This document shows, piece by piece, positions 11,582 to 23,061 of a DNA stretch of 64,000 bases (the first letter of the stretch is position 1; the number at the start of each line of letters is the position of its first letter). Below the pieces are notes generated by a model that worked only from the letters and a program-made list of their open reading frames with translations, was not told the origin of the DNA and ran no database searches. A program made the position numbers and the translations under genes. This DNA comes from Haematococcus lacustris (lineage: Eukaryota; Chlorophyta; Chlorophyceae; Chlamydomonadales; Haematococcaceae), in the NCBI GenBank assembly GCA_030144725.1, contig JASKMD010000002.1, positions 856,001 to 920,000 on the forward strand, read 5' to 3'.

Positions 11582-12346
11582 GGCTGACTCCCGGCCGCTT
11601 CCAGCTCTTCACTGCTCTTCACTGCGATGTGCGCAGGGTGACTGCTGAGGGTCAGAGCCTCCCAACTCTCTTGAAAAGAGGGTGTGTCCTTTACACGAGG
11701 TTTATTTCTCGCTCAGGATGCCGATTGAGCATCGAAGCACACCAGTGTGTAGAGGACTCGCTTGGCTACACGGAATGCCTGTCCTCAGCTCTATTGAATG
11801 TGTACAAGATGCACCTGGGCGTGAACCTGGCATACATTTTGTGGGCAGATATCACCATGCACGCCTCCTCCACCCTCGACCTTCCTAATGATGCCGTGAT
11901 GACGCATACGCAAGTATGTGTGCAATCGCGCTTTTTGTTGCGATGGCCGGAACCGCGAGATTGAAACCTAAGAAGCTGAAATGCTTCTTTAACGCACCCA
12001 CACCACTGCTAATGCTGCGATTAGGACAGCTGCATACTTCTTGGCATCAATTAGCTTTCACTCGTCATTTGTGTCGCTCGCGCTGTCACGCGTAAGACGG
12101 AGTAGTTGTATGCTCTAGCGGTTCAACAAGACACTATGTGCACCCTTCACATTTGACTACAGTAGACTATGTGGCCTAATAGTCAAATTGACCGCGGGAC
12201 TCTTCATACTCAAGCCTTTTCTGCTCGTTTCGCTGTCTACGCCCCGTACTCGCTTTAGCTAGAGCATGTGTGCATATGCGCAGTCTTCGTTTTGTCGCTA
12301 AAGCGGTTTCGGACGTCACCACCGGTTCGGTCCACGGTGCTCTAGG
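11582..12346. other. Between two hAT-like elements; no gene supported
   Basis: A 111-codon plus-strand frame at 11629-11964 starts with GTG and has no recognisable domain or splice context. I do not call it a gene. The copy of tccacggt at 12331-12338 duplicates the target site of the following element. Confidence 0.35.
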
Positions 12347-12354
12347 TCCACGGT

Positions 12355-13526
12355 TAGGGCGTTCCCGCCGGCCAGGTATTAATAATACCCAGGTATTAAT
12401 ACCCTGAGGAATTTGAACGAGGTAGTAATTGAGTTTTACTCGGTTGTAATCGTTAATAGACCTCGTTTTAAGAATCGTTAACTGCAGCGACCTGGTGTAT
12501 TAACAAAAAGTGCTCCCAACGAACACGTAACAGCCGGCCAGCACCATCGCAGGGGACAAGAAGCATCACATTGCGCGGCTTCGCCGCGCCAATAGAGCTT
12601 CGCCTACGTAAAACTCAATTACACTAGATAATGGAGTCGCTTGGGTCGTTTCAGGTGGTTGAAAAAGGCGAGGTCGAGGCTCCGTTCGCTCGAGGCTCCG
12701 TTGAAAAAGGCGAGGTCGAGGCTCGCTACGCTCCGTGACCGCTGGCTTCGGTCTCGAGCTGCCCCGCGCCAGGGCCTCGACCTCGCCTTTTTAAACCGCC
12801 TAAAACGACCCGCGACACCATTATCTACTACTTAATACCTCACCGGCCCACCGGTATACCTCACCGGCCCACTAGCGCTATGGCTACGACTGTCAGTCCT
12901 ACACCGCCCGACACTCATCCTGCAGCCGAAGCGTGGCTGGGCACAAAAGTACTGAGGAGTACCTATGAGTAGTAGTATGATGTAGGATGCCGGATGTTAT
13001 TGTATGAATGTCGGTGTGCCGTGGTGCACCAGGGCAACCCATCGGGAACATCGCGACCACGCCGGAGCGCCCAACATGAGGCTTACAGTGAGATGAGGTA
13101 GCCGCAGTCACAACCTTGCTTTCAGGTTGCTCTCACAGTAAGCGAGTGACCAGGCCGCAAACTCGGCCCCAATCCGAGCTGCGACGCCCATCCTGTTCAA
13201 TGCAGCGCGCTGATGCCGTCTCTACAAAGAACGGGCGCCACAGCGTCAGGCCGCAAACTCCCTCACTCGCTCACACTCGGCCGCCAAAACCGTGTGTTCC
13301 ATGTTGCACCAGCCACTGTTGTCAACCCCCACCCCTGTAATCCCGATAGACTACCCCAATCGACTAGCGATCCTATACTTATTCCTTCATTCTATCGCTC
13401 TTAAGGTGAGCATACCCAACCCTGACAGGATTCGATCTAGGGACCTCTCGCATAAGTGCCACTTCCAGGTATTAATACCGATAGTACCCAAAACATCAGG
13501 CAGGTATTAATACCGGGCACGCCCTA
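12355..13526. mobile_element. Third non-autonomous hAT-like element with 8-bp target duplication
   Basis: The left end is tagggcgttcccgccggcca, and the inverse of the right end is tagggcgtgcccggtattaa. The flanking direct repeat tccacggt is perfect at 12347-12354 and 13527-13534. The palindromic motif aggtattaatacc occurs near both ends (about 12374, 12391, 13466 and 13501) and is probably a subterminal protein-binding repeat. The 1,172-bp interior has no transposase, but it contains a 203-bp foldback sequence at 12625-12827. Confidence 0.8.
12625..12827. repeat. Foldback (hairpin-forming) sequence nested in the third hAT-like element
   Basis: The left arm runs from tagataatggagtcgcttgg through ggcgaggtcgaggctc, and the right arm is its near-complement ending ccattatcta. 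The arms are about 55 bases with a few mismatches. The loop repeats gaaaaaggcgaggtcgaggc. It may be a separate small foldback insertion or a structural part of the element. Confidence 0.7.
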
Positions 13527-13534
13527 TCCACGGT

Positions 13535-14094
13535 CCACCAGCTGTCAAATGCACTCCCACTCCCACCTGGCCCGACTCGCTCCCCTAGGCAAGGCAAGGC
13601 CTCTACACTTCATAGCAAAGCACCCAAGCAACACCACTATTCACATCCACATTGACCACTTGCATGCGTTGCCTCTACCAAGATGCCATGGCCTAGGTGC
13701 CACTGCCAAACCCCTTGCCCTCTCATCTAGACGTCCCTGTACTAGCATGGTTAGAGGCAGTAGAGGCGGAGGCAGCTTGCTTTAGCCTTTGCTTTAGCGA
13801 CAACTTGTGTCATGCATGCCATGGTAGAGATGGTTGAGGCAAGGCCAGAAGATGATGGGGGCTAATTCCTGGCGTCTGCGAGAAACGTTGACGAGGGCGA
13901 CGAGCCCACCCATCCTCCCCACATTGCTTGCGGCACTGTCCACTGTGACACTGGCAAGCAACTCCCACAGGTTGGCCTCTGCTCCAAGTCTTGGGCTTGT
14001 GCTGCAGCGGTGCTATCGAGGCCATAAGGTGGCCATAAGGAGGCCATAAGGTGGCTGGCTGAGGCTGGGCAGATCAGGGGAGGCGGTTGGCGGA
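13535..14094. other. No gene supported
   Basis: The minus strand here could continue the proline-rich frame that follows the intron-like copy at 14154-14348. It ends near 13862 without recognisable features. Confidence 0.3.
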
Positions 14095-14490
14095 GCTAGG
14101 CTAGGGGGTGCTGGTGATGGTGGTGATGATGGCGGCAGAGATTGGTTTAGGTCCTGCAACAGTCGCCAATCATGGTGTTGGGGGGTAGCTATGCACGAGT
14201 TGAATACAATTGCAACAGTAGCAAGGGCAGATCATTCTACTATGCATGCCATGCATACAACATGCTTGCTATGCAAATTACATAGTCATTTCAAGCAATA
14301 TAACACGCTGCGTGCAAGGTACACAGGCTTGCACATGTCAATCCTTACCTTGATGGGTGGATCGGATGGGTGGCGGCCTTGGAAGTGGTGGTAGGACAGG
14401 AGAGGGAAGGAGATAGAGGCCAAGGGGCAGGAGCCAAGAGGATCGTCAGACCTGCAACAAATAAGGGGTGTGATTGCGGTTACCTCCCCA

Positions 14491-14880
14491 TGGCTGGGCT
14501 GGGCTGGGCTGGGCTGGGCTGGGCTGGGCTGGGCTGGGCTGGGCTGGGCTGGGCTGGGCTGGGCTGGGCTGGGCTGGGCTGGGCTGGGCTGGGCTGGGCT
14601 GGGCTGGGCTGGGCTGGGCTGGGCTGGGCTGGGCTGGGCTGGGCTGGGCTGGGCTGGGCTGGGCTGGGCTGGGCTGGGCTGGGCTGGGCTGGGCTGGGCT
14701 GGGCTGGGCTGGGCTGGGCTGGGCTGGGCTGGGCTGGGCTGGGCTGGGCTGGGCTGGGCTGGGCTGGGCTGGGCTGGGCTGGGCTGGGCTGGGCTGGGCT
14801 GGGCTGGGCTGGGCTGGGCTGGGCTGGGCTGGGCTGGGCTGGGCTGGGCTGGGCTGGGCTGGGCTGGGCTGGGCTGGGCT
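14491..14880. repeat. (GGGCT)n pentamer array, about 78 copies
   Basis: A perfect head-to-tail array with no interruptions visible. On the minus strand every frame is open and would encode repeats of SPAQP, which resembles cell-wall protein repeats. Any pentamer array free of stop codons does this, so coding is not implied. Confidence 0.95.
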
Positions 14881-15521
14881 GGCATCTAGTGGCATGTGGG
14901 CGGATGCAATGGCTAAGGCTGAGGATGCTAACATGGGAGGGGTGTAGAGACTAGGAGGGGGTGGTGGAAGGCACATGGCGCAGGGCAGGGTTGGGCCAAG
15001 TGATGCTGCATTTCAGCCACTCACCGGCAGGTTGGTGAAGGGTGAGGGGGCTTGCTCTTGGCTGCTGGGTAGGGTAGAGAGGGCTGCGATATCAGGGGGG
15101 AGGTGAAAGGGAGGAGAGAAGTAGGTGGGTAGTAGGGTGGGGTGGGGTGGGGTGGGGTGAGGAGGTGGTGGTAGGCTAGGAGGTGGTGGTGACTGTGGTG
15201 GTGGGGTTGGTGTTGGCGGTGGCGGTTGAGATTGGGAGCTCCTGCAACAACCGCCAGCCATTCACAAGGTGGTGAGAGTAGCTATGCACAAGGTGAAAAA
15301 CTTCATGGCAACTTATGCTATTCCTACACTGAGAGATGCACCAAGGACGGGACATCCTACTTCATTCAACGTTGGGAGCACAAGCACAAAAGCAAGCTTC
15401 GTGTAGCCTTGACAGCTTGACATGTCAGTCCTCACCTCCAGTTCAGAGGCACTTCTAGGCTGTAGGACCATTTGGGCCCACCAATCCTAAAGAAATAGGA
15501 CTAGTTGCGCGCCTATGTGGG

Positions 15522-15800
15522 GGCAGGGGTGGGGGCAGGGCTGGGGGCAGGGCTGGGGGTAGGGCTGGGGGCAGGGCTGGGGGTAGGGCTGGGGGCAGGG
15601 CTGGGGGCAGGGCTGGGGGCAGGGCTGGAGGCAGGGCTGGGGGCAGGGCTGGGGGCAGGGCTGGAGGCAGGGCTGGGGGCAGGGCTGGAGGCAGGGGTGG
15701 GGGCAGGGCTGGGGGCAGGGCTGGAGGCAGGGCTGGGGGCAGGGCTGGGGGCAGGGCTGGGGGCAGGGCTGGGGGCAGGGCTGGGGGCAGGGCTGGGGGT
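15522..15800. repeat. Minisatellite of GGGGGCAGGGCT-type 12-mers
   Basis: About 23 units vary at a few positions (ggaggcagggct, gggggtagggct). On the minus strand one frame reads PPALPPALPPA and another PQPCPQPCPQP, so it could encode a Pro-rich segment of the neighbouring HRGP-like region. Confidence 0.9.
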
Positions 15801-16149
15801 AGGCTAGGAGGTGGTGGTGATGGTGGTGGTGGTGGTGGCGGCCAGATCCTGCAACAATTGTCAAGCATGGTGTTGTTGAATACTAGTATGCACGAGGTCA
15901 ATTACGTTCTAATTACATACGCTTTCCCTACATTGACAGCGGCACCAAGGGCGGGTCATTCTGCTCTGTGCAATGTGTTCTTCAACAGCAACATAGCAAG
16001 CTTCGTGCACATGTACATGTCAGTCCTTACCTCGCACTGAGAGGTGCGATGCTGATTTTGTACTATCTCAGACCATGCCCTCACATATGTAAGACTATGA
16101 GCGCGCCTACATTAAGGAAACAACGTCGGGTTCATTGAGCCGGGAGGAA

Positions 16150-16256
16150 TTAGTACCGCCGGCTGTACTTGCCCTTAGAGCCTAAGGAGTCCACCACGCC
16201 ATTGCGAAGCACCTCCACAATGCACTTGCGCTGCGCGATGTCGTGAGAGCGACCGG
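16150..16256 (-). CDS. Putative terminal exon of an unrecognised gene
   Basis: The minus strand after an AATCAG acceptor at 16257 reads GRSHDIAQRKCIVEVL, RNGVVDSLGSKGKYSRRY, then TAA at 16150-16152. The composition (basic, balanced, no low complexity) is much more protein-like than the surrounding DNA. Upstream exons were not identified in the 650 bases before the aminotransferase stop at 16909. It may be an alternative last exon of that gene, a very small gene, or a relic. The family is not recognised. Confidence 0.35.
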
Positions 16257-16908
16257 CTGATTGGTGGGCGCACTTTTTTCGTTTACGGGGTTCCTGGCAT
16301 TACAGGCGTATAGCAGACTGAGCGTTCATTGCATGCCGCACGGTGTTACGCCAATCGCACACTTCCCTGCGCCGGAATGTCCATGACATGGTTGTGTAAA
16401 AGGTTTTATCAGAGTTGGGAGGGTCTGACTGAGGGCTGATAATGGGTGTGCTATCGCCTTGTCAGGCAGTAATGGTGTAATCCATGTATAGCTACAGTGC
16501 GGGGGCACCCCCTTCACGACCACCTCAGCTAGCCAGACAGGAAGCCAGAGGCCGTCATTACTGGGCTCTTCTTTGGACCGGATCACCTCTTAGCACTATT
16601 GCTCGTCAAGGAGCAATAGTGCTAACAAGCATTGCTAACGGGCTCCTCAGCCGCTGTCACCCCGGCATCTTCATTCCTCCACCGCAAATCAAGGGCGCGT
16701 CCAGCTCCTTGCATCACATTTTCTCAAGTGCGCACCACGCCTGGTCGCAATAAACCACCCAGATTCTTCTTCCGTGCTTCTCAGCTCGCCGCAGTCGGCG
16801 CGTTATAGTCAACGGATGGGGGCGGAACATCTGAGTCGGCGGATCATCAAACTTTCCTCATGACGGAGCGTCCCGGCCATTTGCTTAGCCCCCTGGGGCG
16901 CGCCCTGG
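16257..16908. other. Aminotransferase 3' flank, with a perfect short hairpin
   Basis: A perfect 15-bp inverted repeat (ttagcactattgctc, 6-base loop, gagcaatagtgctaa) lies at 16590-16625, about 290 bases past the aminotransferase stop. No other feature is supported. It may sit in the transcript's 3' region. Confidence 0.5.
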
Positions 16909-19900
16909 TCAAAGAGCCCGTGGCTTCGGTGTTGCGTTGTCAGCAGCAGTGCTGCCAAAGTCGATCCCCTTCTCCCGCGCCCAACCTCCAATGCGCGCCG
17001 CAGCCTCCCGTAGCCGCTCCTCAGGATGCACAAGCGAGATGCGCACATAGCCGTGGCCGCCTACAAAAGCAGGTGGAGACAACGGGGTGGCGTAAAAACA
17101 GAGCTCGAGCCGGCAAGTGCCCCTGAGCGGAGCGCGTGGTGCTGACCGCCACGCGATGTGAGGCGCAGTCGTTGCATCATACCTGGCCCAAACCCGCGCC
17201 CAGGGCCGAGTGCAACGCCCGTCGCGGCCAGCAGATCCTGACAGAAATGCATCTCGTCCGCGGCGTCGCACGGTAGACGCGCCCATAAGTACATGCCTAT
17301 CGCGGTAACCCACCAAGCAGGAGCACAATTCAATGTTTGACACACAAATGGCGCTCAGAACCAAGGCTGCCTTGATCACACGGTGTCACTCTGCGGTACA
17401 GTATGAATGTGATTCCTTTCTGCAGCACCTTGAGATCCCAGTGCGGCCCCAACCCACCGGCCAGCACTGCCATGCCCTACTGATGTCCCATGTCACTAGG
17501 CTCCGCCCTTTGTATCCCTAAGCAACCCGCACCCTGCCTCCCTCTCCAATGGATGCGATGCCCGAAGCCCCTTCATCTAGTGACCCACAGCATGACAACA
17601 TGGCTAACTGGAATGGGGAAGCCGGTGGCGGGGTAAGCTGGGGTGGGATGAGGGGTATGGGCTGGAGGGCTCACCTGATGCCGGCATGCGCACCGCCCAG
17701 CCCTCTTGTGCCAGCGCTTGCACCAGGCCTGCCGCCCTGCGCTTCCACTCCTGAAGAACACATGCCCCCATGCATGCACGCATGCTTGCCCATGTCCATG
17801 TCCATGCCCCAACCAGGCATGCAAGCAGTTGCACAGACATAACATGCATGGCACATGGCAGCGTCACAATTTGAGCATGCATACGTGGCCACTGGAGGGC
17901 TGCTATGATGCGCCAGCAACTGCAGGACAGCCATATGTCTGCCTCGATGCCAGGCAGCCAGGCAGGCAGGCAGGCAGGCAACCAGGCAGGCAGCCAGGCA
18001 GATAAGCAGGCAGCCAGCCAGGCAGCCAGCCAGGGAGCCAGCCAGGGAGCCAGCCAGACAATAATCCCCTCCTCCCTTCCCTGCTCCAGCCCAGACACCC
18101 CTCGCCACCTGGAGAACACCAAGCCTCAGACATGGACCAGCGGCCAGCTGTACCCTCACACCACTGGCCCTGCCGCGGGCTAGCTGCTCACCTGGGCATC
18201 GGCCTTAACACGCTGCTGTGGCATTGTCAAGCAGGTCACGCCCATGCGCTGGATCTGCAGCAGCAGGCGTCCAGTCAGCAGCAGACCTACACCCCCAGTG
18301 GTGGCTGGCACTGCTTCATCACCAGGCAGTGAGGGCACTCAGCACAGATCAGCACACAATAATCAGCCAGATCAGTCGAGACCCATGCCCGCTGCCCTGC
18401 CTACCTAAGCAGCACTGCCCTGCCCTGCATCCCTGCACCTCGGGTGGACCCTGCCCCCCTACCCCCCTGCCCTCCCTGCACTAGCACCCCCACACACTGT
18501 CTGGACCCCTTACCTCACAACGCTCAGCCACTCTACCAACTAATCTGCCCTCCCCCCCTGGCCCCCTGACCCCTACCCCTGTGCCCCGCTGCCCCCCTAC
18601 CCTTCTGCCCCCCTGCCCCCTTACCCTTCTGCCCCCCTGCCCCCCTACCCTTCTGCCCCCCTGCCCCCCTGCCCCCCTGCCCCCCTACCCTTCTGCCCCC
18701 CTGCCCCACTACCCTTCTGCCCCCCTGCCCCACTACCCCTCTGCCCTTCCTGCACTAGCTCCACACACACTGGCAGCAGGCAGGCCCCTCACCCCTCTGT
18801 ACTGGTTGAAGTCAATGGGCGCCTTGACGGCCTCTAAGGCAGCCATGGCGTCCGTATTGCCCAGCGCCCAGCCCAGCCTGAAGCCAGCTATGTGGTAGCT
18901 CTGCGGCAAACATGAAGGTGGCAGTCCAGCACTGGAGGTTGGGCCCCTTCGGGTTGGGGCAGGGGGTAGCTCGGGCCTGCTTCACACATCATTGCTGCAT
19001 CTAGGTCGTGCTGGATGCTGACAGCAGCAGGCAAGATGTACAGGTTGAGGGCAGGGGCAGAGGGAGGTGGTGGCCTGCTGCTGTGCGGCACATGCAGCAG
19101 GGTGGGCACTGGGTGCAGCTGTAGGGCCCAGTGCATGGCTGAGCCTTCAGGCGCATGCATTGATGCAAACAAGCATCTCAGCCTCTGACTGAGATTCTGT
19201 GCTAATCGTAGTGGCCACTGGTGCTGGTGGCGCTGGTGACAAGTCGAAAGGCAAAACACACACATGGCAGCCCCTGCTGGTGCTGGTGGTGCTGGCGGAA
19301 GTGGTGGTGCTGGTGGTGCTGGTGGTGCTGATGGTAACTCAAAAGCTGCGTGATAGGGTCCACCCAACCCTAGGTGTCCCTTTGCTGCCGCCGCCGCCGC
19401 CCTGCTGCTGCCCAGCCCCCTGCTGCTCCCTCTGCTGCCACTTTTGCCCTGACGCCAAGCTCTTGTTGGTCCTGGGTATGGCCTGGGGGCCACTGCCTGA
19501 CCTTGGCAAAGGAGAACAGCTCGATGCAGCAGTCCATGCCACCAGGGAGGCACAGGGGGGAGGGGGCCACGCCCTCATACACCTGATAGAGCAGCAGCAG
19601 CAGCAGCAGGAGCAGCAGCAGGGGTCAGGGCAGCAGGGGTGGGAAGGTGACCATGTGGACAGAAGGGGTAGGGAGCTGTGGTCTATTGCACCCGGCCAAT
19701 ATCCAGGGTCGCTTGGTTTGGTAGGTTGGTGTGAGATGTGTACTAGCCACTGATGTCAAAGGTTGCACACCAGCTATACATCACACCTGCTCACACCTGC
19801 TCACACCAGCTCCACCTGCTCATACCACCAGCCTAGAATAGGGTCATGGAGCCCAGCAGCCAGCCTCACCTGGCCTGGTGCTGATGCTGGCTAATGGTGC

Positions 19901-20055
19901 TGCTGCCCCGCATAGTCCCTGCCCCTTCCCAGTCTTGACGCTGCTGCTGCTGCTGCTGCTGCTGCTTTCACCAAGGCTATGTGGGGCGGTGAGCGCCCTG
20001 CCCCTGCCCTTTCTTCTGCTGCTTTTCTCTCCTCTGGCATTGCTCCTCCTGCTGC

Positions 20056-20089
<34 letters not shown>

Positions 20090-23061
20090 GCTGCTGCCGC
20101 TGCCGCTGCTGCTGCTGCCGCCGCTGCTGCTGCCGCTGCTGCTGCCGCTGCTGCTGCTGCCGCTGCTGCTGCTGCTGCTGTCGCTGCAGCTGTCACCAGG
20201 GCGGTGCATTGGTGTCACAGCCATGCCCCCTAGTGGTGCAATCATCATCATCATCAGCAGCAGCAGCAGCAGCCCATGGTCTCACCAGGTCCACATAGGG
20301 GTTGTCATGCACCAGCAGGATGTCGTGCTGCAGGCAGAACGCGATGGCGGCGCTGAAGAACTCGTTTGTTGCGGTGGCGGCAGTGGGATTGTTTGGGTAG
20401 TTCAGCAGCAGCACCTTGGCCCTGAGAGGGGACAGCAGCAGCAGCAGCGGCAGCAGCGGCAGCGGCAGCGGCAGCGGGAGCCAGCAGCAGGAGTTGAGCC
20501 AACAGCTGTAGGAACAGCAGCAGCACCGCTAATGCGATGGCCCTGCACCTCTATTGGAACACGAGATAGAAGAAGAGAAAGGAAAAGAGGAGGAGGAGGA
20601 AGAAGAAGAAGGCAAAAAGAAAACAGGACTCCAGGCGGGCCAGCTTGCATGAAAGGAAGAACTTCCGCATAGGGCATGGCCTGCTCTCACCACCTATCTT
20701 ATGGCCTGTCTCAAAGGTTGCTGCCTCTGATGGTGCCTCTACCATTGCACCTGCTGCCTCCGCCTACTACCGCCTCTGCTCCCTTTCTCATTGCCCCAGC
20801 CGCAGCCACTGCCACCCCCTCTCAGCCCTGCTGCCTCTGTCAGGAGGCTGCTGGCGCAGTCAGGCTCACTGTGAGGCCACTGCAGGGTCCACAGCGTCAA
20901 AGCGTGGCAGCAGAGCGTCGTCCAGCTGCAGAAATGCTGGCTGCAGCCCAGCCACCTGCGCCAAGGTCAAGGTCAACATAAGGAACGGCCTTGAAGGGCA
21001 GGAGACAAGGATAGGCGGTTCAATGAACTTAGGAAAAAATAAAATGAACTAAACGGTTTAATGAAGGGGTAACCAGTAAGGGGTGGGGTGCCAGCTGCAG
21101 CCTGCCCAGCAGGTGTGCAGCAGGAGAGGAGGTGCAGGAGCTGCTCCCATCAGCCCTCAGTGTGAACATCACCCTGTGTCTGAACAGCACCTTAACACTG
21201 CCCCACCCTGCCCTACCCCATCAACCACAAGCTCAACCTTGCCCTTGCCATGCTGCCGGCTCTGCTCCCTTGCCCACACCCTTGCCGCTGCTGGCCTCCC
21301 CACCTGCACCACTGCGTAGTGGCGGGTAGTGTGGGGTGGGGTGGGGTGGGGTGAATGGCCCCCTCACCTGCACTGCTCCCCAGTAGCTGGCATACGCCAC
21401 GTCACACATCAGGATGGTATCGCCCTGGTCAGCCACCGCCAGCAGCAGGTGTGCCAGCCCCTCCTGCAGCCAAGGCCAGTGGCAGATCCAAGGGCACAGG
21501 CCAACGAGTGAGGTGCAGCAAACTCTGACACCAATGGTACAACGGCTGTAGCAAGACTTCCCTTCACGTACTCCTCCTTGCGAAAAGGGGGTGGAGCAAA
21601 CCTGTTGCAGCAAGACCTTCCTGCACGTACTGCTCCGTGATCAGCATCAGATAGATGTATCAGGGGGCAGCACGACTGGACTGCCTCGCGCCAGCACCAC
21701 CCACCACCCTTTCCCATTTGACTCCATTTTGCACTGCCCTCACCAGGTAGGCGCCAGGTGGCTCATCAGCCACATACTCACCCATGCCCTGTGGGTCCAC
21801 ATACTCACACATACTCACCCATACCCTGTGGGTTCAGGTGTGCCAGGGCTGAGCCTGAGTGGGTGCCTGGGTAGGCCTGGTGCTTGGCGGCTGCTGCCTA
21901 GAGCCTGGTGGCTGCTGCCCTGCCTGGCCTCCCCTGTGGCTCATCCACCTCTTACTAACCCATGCCTATGGGTGCAGGTGCGCCAGGCGGCTTATCAACC
22001 CTATACCCACATGGCATTGCAAGTGACAAAGGCCTGAACAGAAGCCCTGACCATGACTCTGCCAGGGAAGCATGCAGCCCAGGCACTGCACTGCCGCCTG
22101 CCACATCAGTGCCCCACTGCTGTCACAGCCAGGCATGCCAGCTGGGATCTGCTCAGCCCCGCCCCACCTGCCCTGCCACATCTACCTTGCCCCACCTCTC
22201 CGCGCCCCGCCCTGCCTCGCCCTGCCTTGCCTTACACTGCTTATTGCCACGCCACCCACACCCTCCCTGCATTGGAATGCCAGGGTAGAGTGTCGTGTGT
22301 AGAGCACGGCTTGCCTGAGAGCCAACCAGCGTCAGGGCTTGCGTGTCCGGGTCCAGCTGCAGGCCATAGCGCTGCGCGTACCAGTCGCAGCAGGCCTGCC
22401 GCAGGTCCTTGGTGCCACTCTTCAAGCAGTAGCTGTATGTGCTGGGATCCTCCAGTGCAGCCTGGACCAGGTGCAGGGGCTCAGCCAGTGGTGCTGGCTA
22501 AACAGGGTGGGTGTCATGAGGCTATTGCTAGGGTCGGGGCTACCCATGTGGTGGTGGCATGAGATGGTGGGCTAGGGCAGGCTGAGGTGGCCAGGTCACT
22601 CATGAACATGGCCAGTGTGGCTGCTGCCTACACCAGCAGTGCAGCTGCCTGTACAATGTAAACTGGCCCCAAGGCAGTGGGGAGGTGCATAGTGCATGAG
22701 CCACTCCCTTTGTATCATGCTGGCAGTACGCAGCACATGCATTGCCAGTACACTGCCAGCATGCAGCACATACACTTGCAACCCATCGCCAGTAAGCGTG
22801 GCTGACACTGTGCCCACTGCCTGGACCCGACTTGCGTCTGTGCCCCAGCCGCTTTGTCATAAGCCTCCACAGCCCCCATCAGCCACCGCACTCAGCCACT
22901 GCTGCTGCTGCTGCTGCTGTGCAAGCGCCCACCCTCAGCGTATCCAGCGGCTCCTGCTGGGGCTGCATGTCGGCGAGGCCCACTGACATGTCGATGATGT
23001 CACGTCCAGCCTGCTTTGCGGCCAGCTTCCACTTCTCGATCTCGAGGAAGAACCCAGCTCC
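16909..23061 (-). CDS. Class I/II PLP aminotransferase, cyanobacterial LL-diaminopimelate aminotransferase-like
   Basis: Eleven exons encode 395 residues: 22933-23061, 22315-22461, 21368-21463, 20870-20955, 20286-20421, 19502-19582, 18793-18900, 18192-18254, 17675-17750, 17183-17296 and 16909-17060. Diagnostic segments are [85 protein letters not shown] (K is the expected PLP Schiff-base lysine), [21 protein letters not shown] and [18 protein letters not shown]. The TAATA after NPT, and SYHIAGFR, resemble cyanobacterial DapL/DapC-type enzymes of lysine biosynthesis. Plastid location is inferred. The N-terminus is unresolved; an ATG at 23545 opens a basic leader (MASNAGADVRRRWRSSRAPS), but the joining exon was not fixed. 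The intron after VGSQ starts GCAAGC (GC-AG type). Substrate cannot be read from sequence. Confidence 0.85.
18560..18745. repeat. C-rich minisatellite in an aminotransferase intron
   Basis: Units of cccccctgccccccta and cccttctg alternate, about 186 bases, inside the intron before the IQRMGVTCL exon. Confidence 0.85.
20042..20190. repeat. (GCTGCT)n-type trinucleotide tract in an aminotransferase intron
   Basis: Nearly pure ctg/ccg triplets, just after the exon ending HDNPYVDL in gene orientation. Poly-Ala and poly-Ser/Leu frames here are artefacts. Confidence 0.9.

Larger units (their letters stand above)
14095..16035 (-). pseudogene. Proline-rich (HRGP-like) region with a triplicated intron-like module
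   Basis: Read on the minus strand, three segments of 195, 194 and 182 bases (14154-14348, 15242-15435, 15849-16030) each start with GTAAGG or GTGAGG followed by (a/c)tgacatg. Each ends tgttgcag, as introns do. Each is followed by a proline-rich frame with a similar opening: LPPSSPPSPAPPSL, PPPQSPPPPSLPPP and [18 protein letters not shown]. Such S-P-P-P-P patterns are typical of algal hydroxyproline-rich cell-wall glycoproteins. The frames do not all read through to the next donor (for example a stop at 15455), so this looks degenerate or mis-assembled. On the plus strand the same segments share short peptide similarity (SYA(R/Q)G..., GTK(G/D)G), so coding on that strand is an alternative. Confidence 0.4.

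Noticed and set aside
11629..11964. 111-codon plus-strand frame between hAT-like elements
   Set aside because: Starts only with GTG and shows no family resemblance.
14286..14954. Long frames on both strands through the GGGCT array
   Set aside because: A pentamer array without stops is open in all frames; length alone is not evidence of coding.
19878..20672. Poly-Leu, poly-Ala, poly-Ser and mixed frames
   Set aside because: They come from a CTG/CCG tract in aminotransferase introns and overlap a well-supported exon on the other strand.
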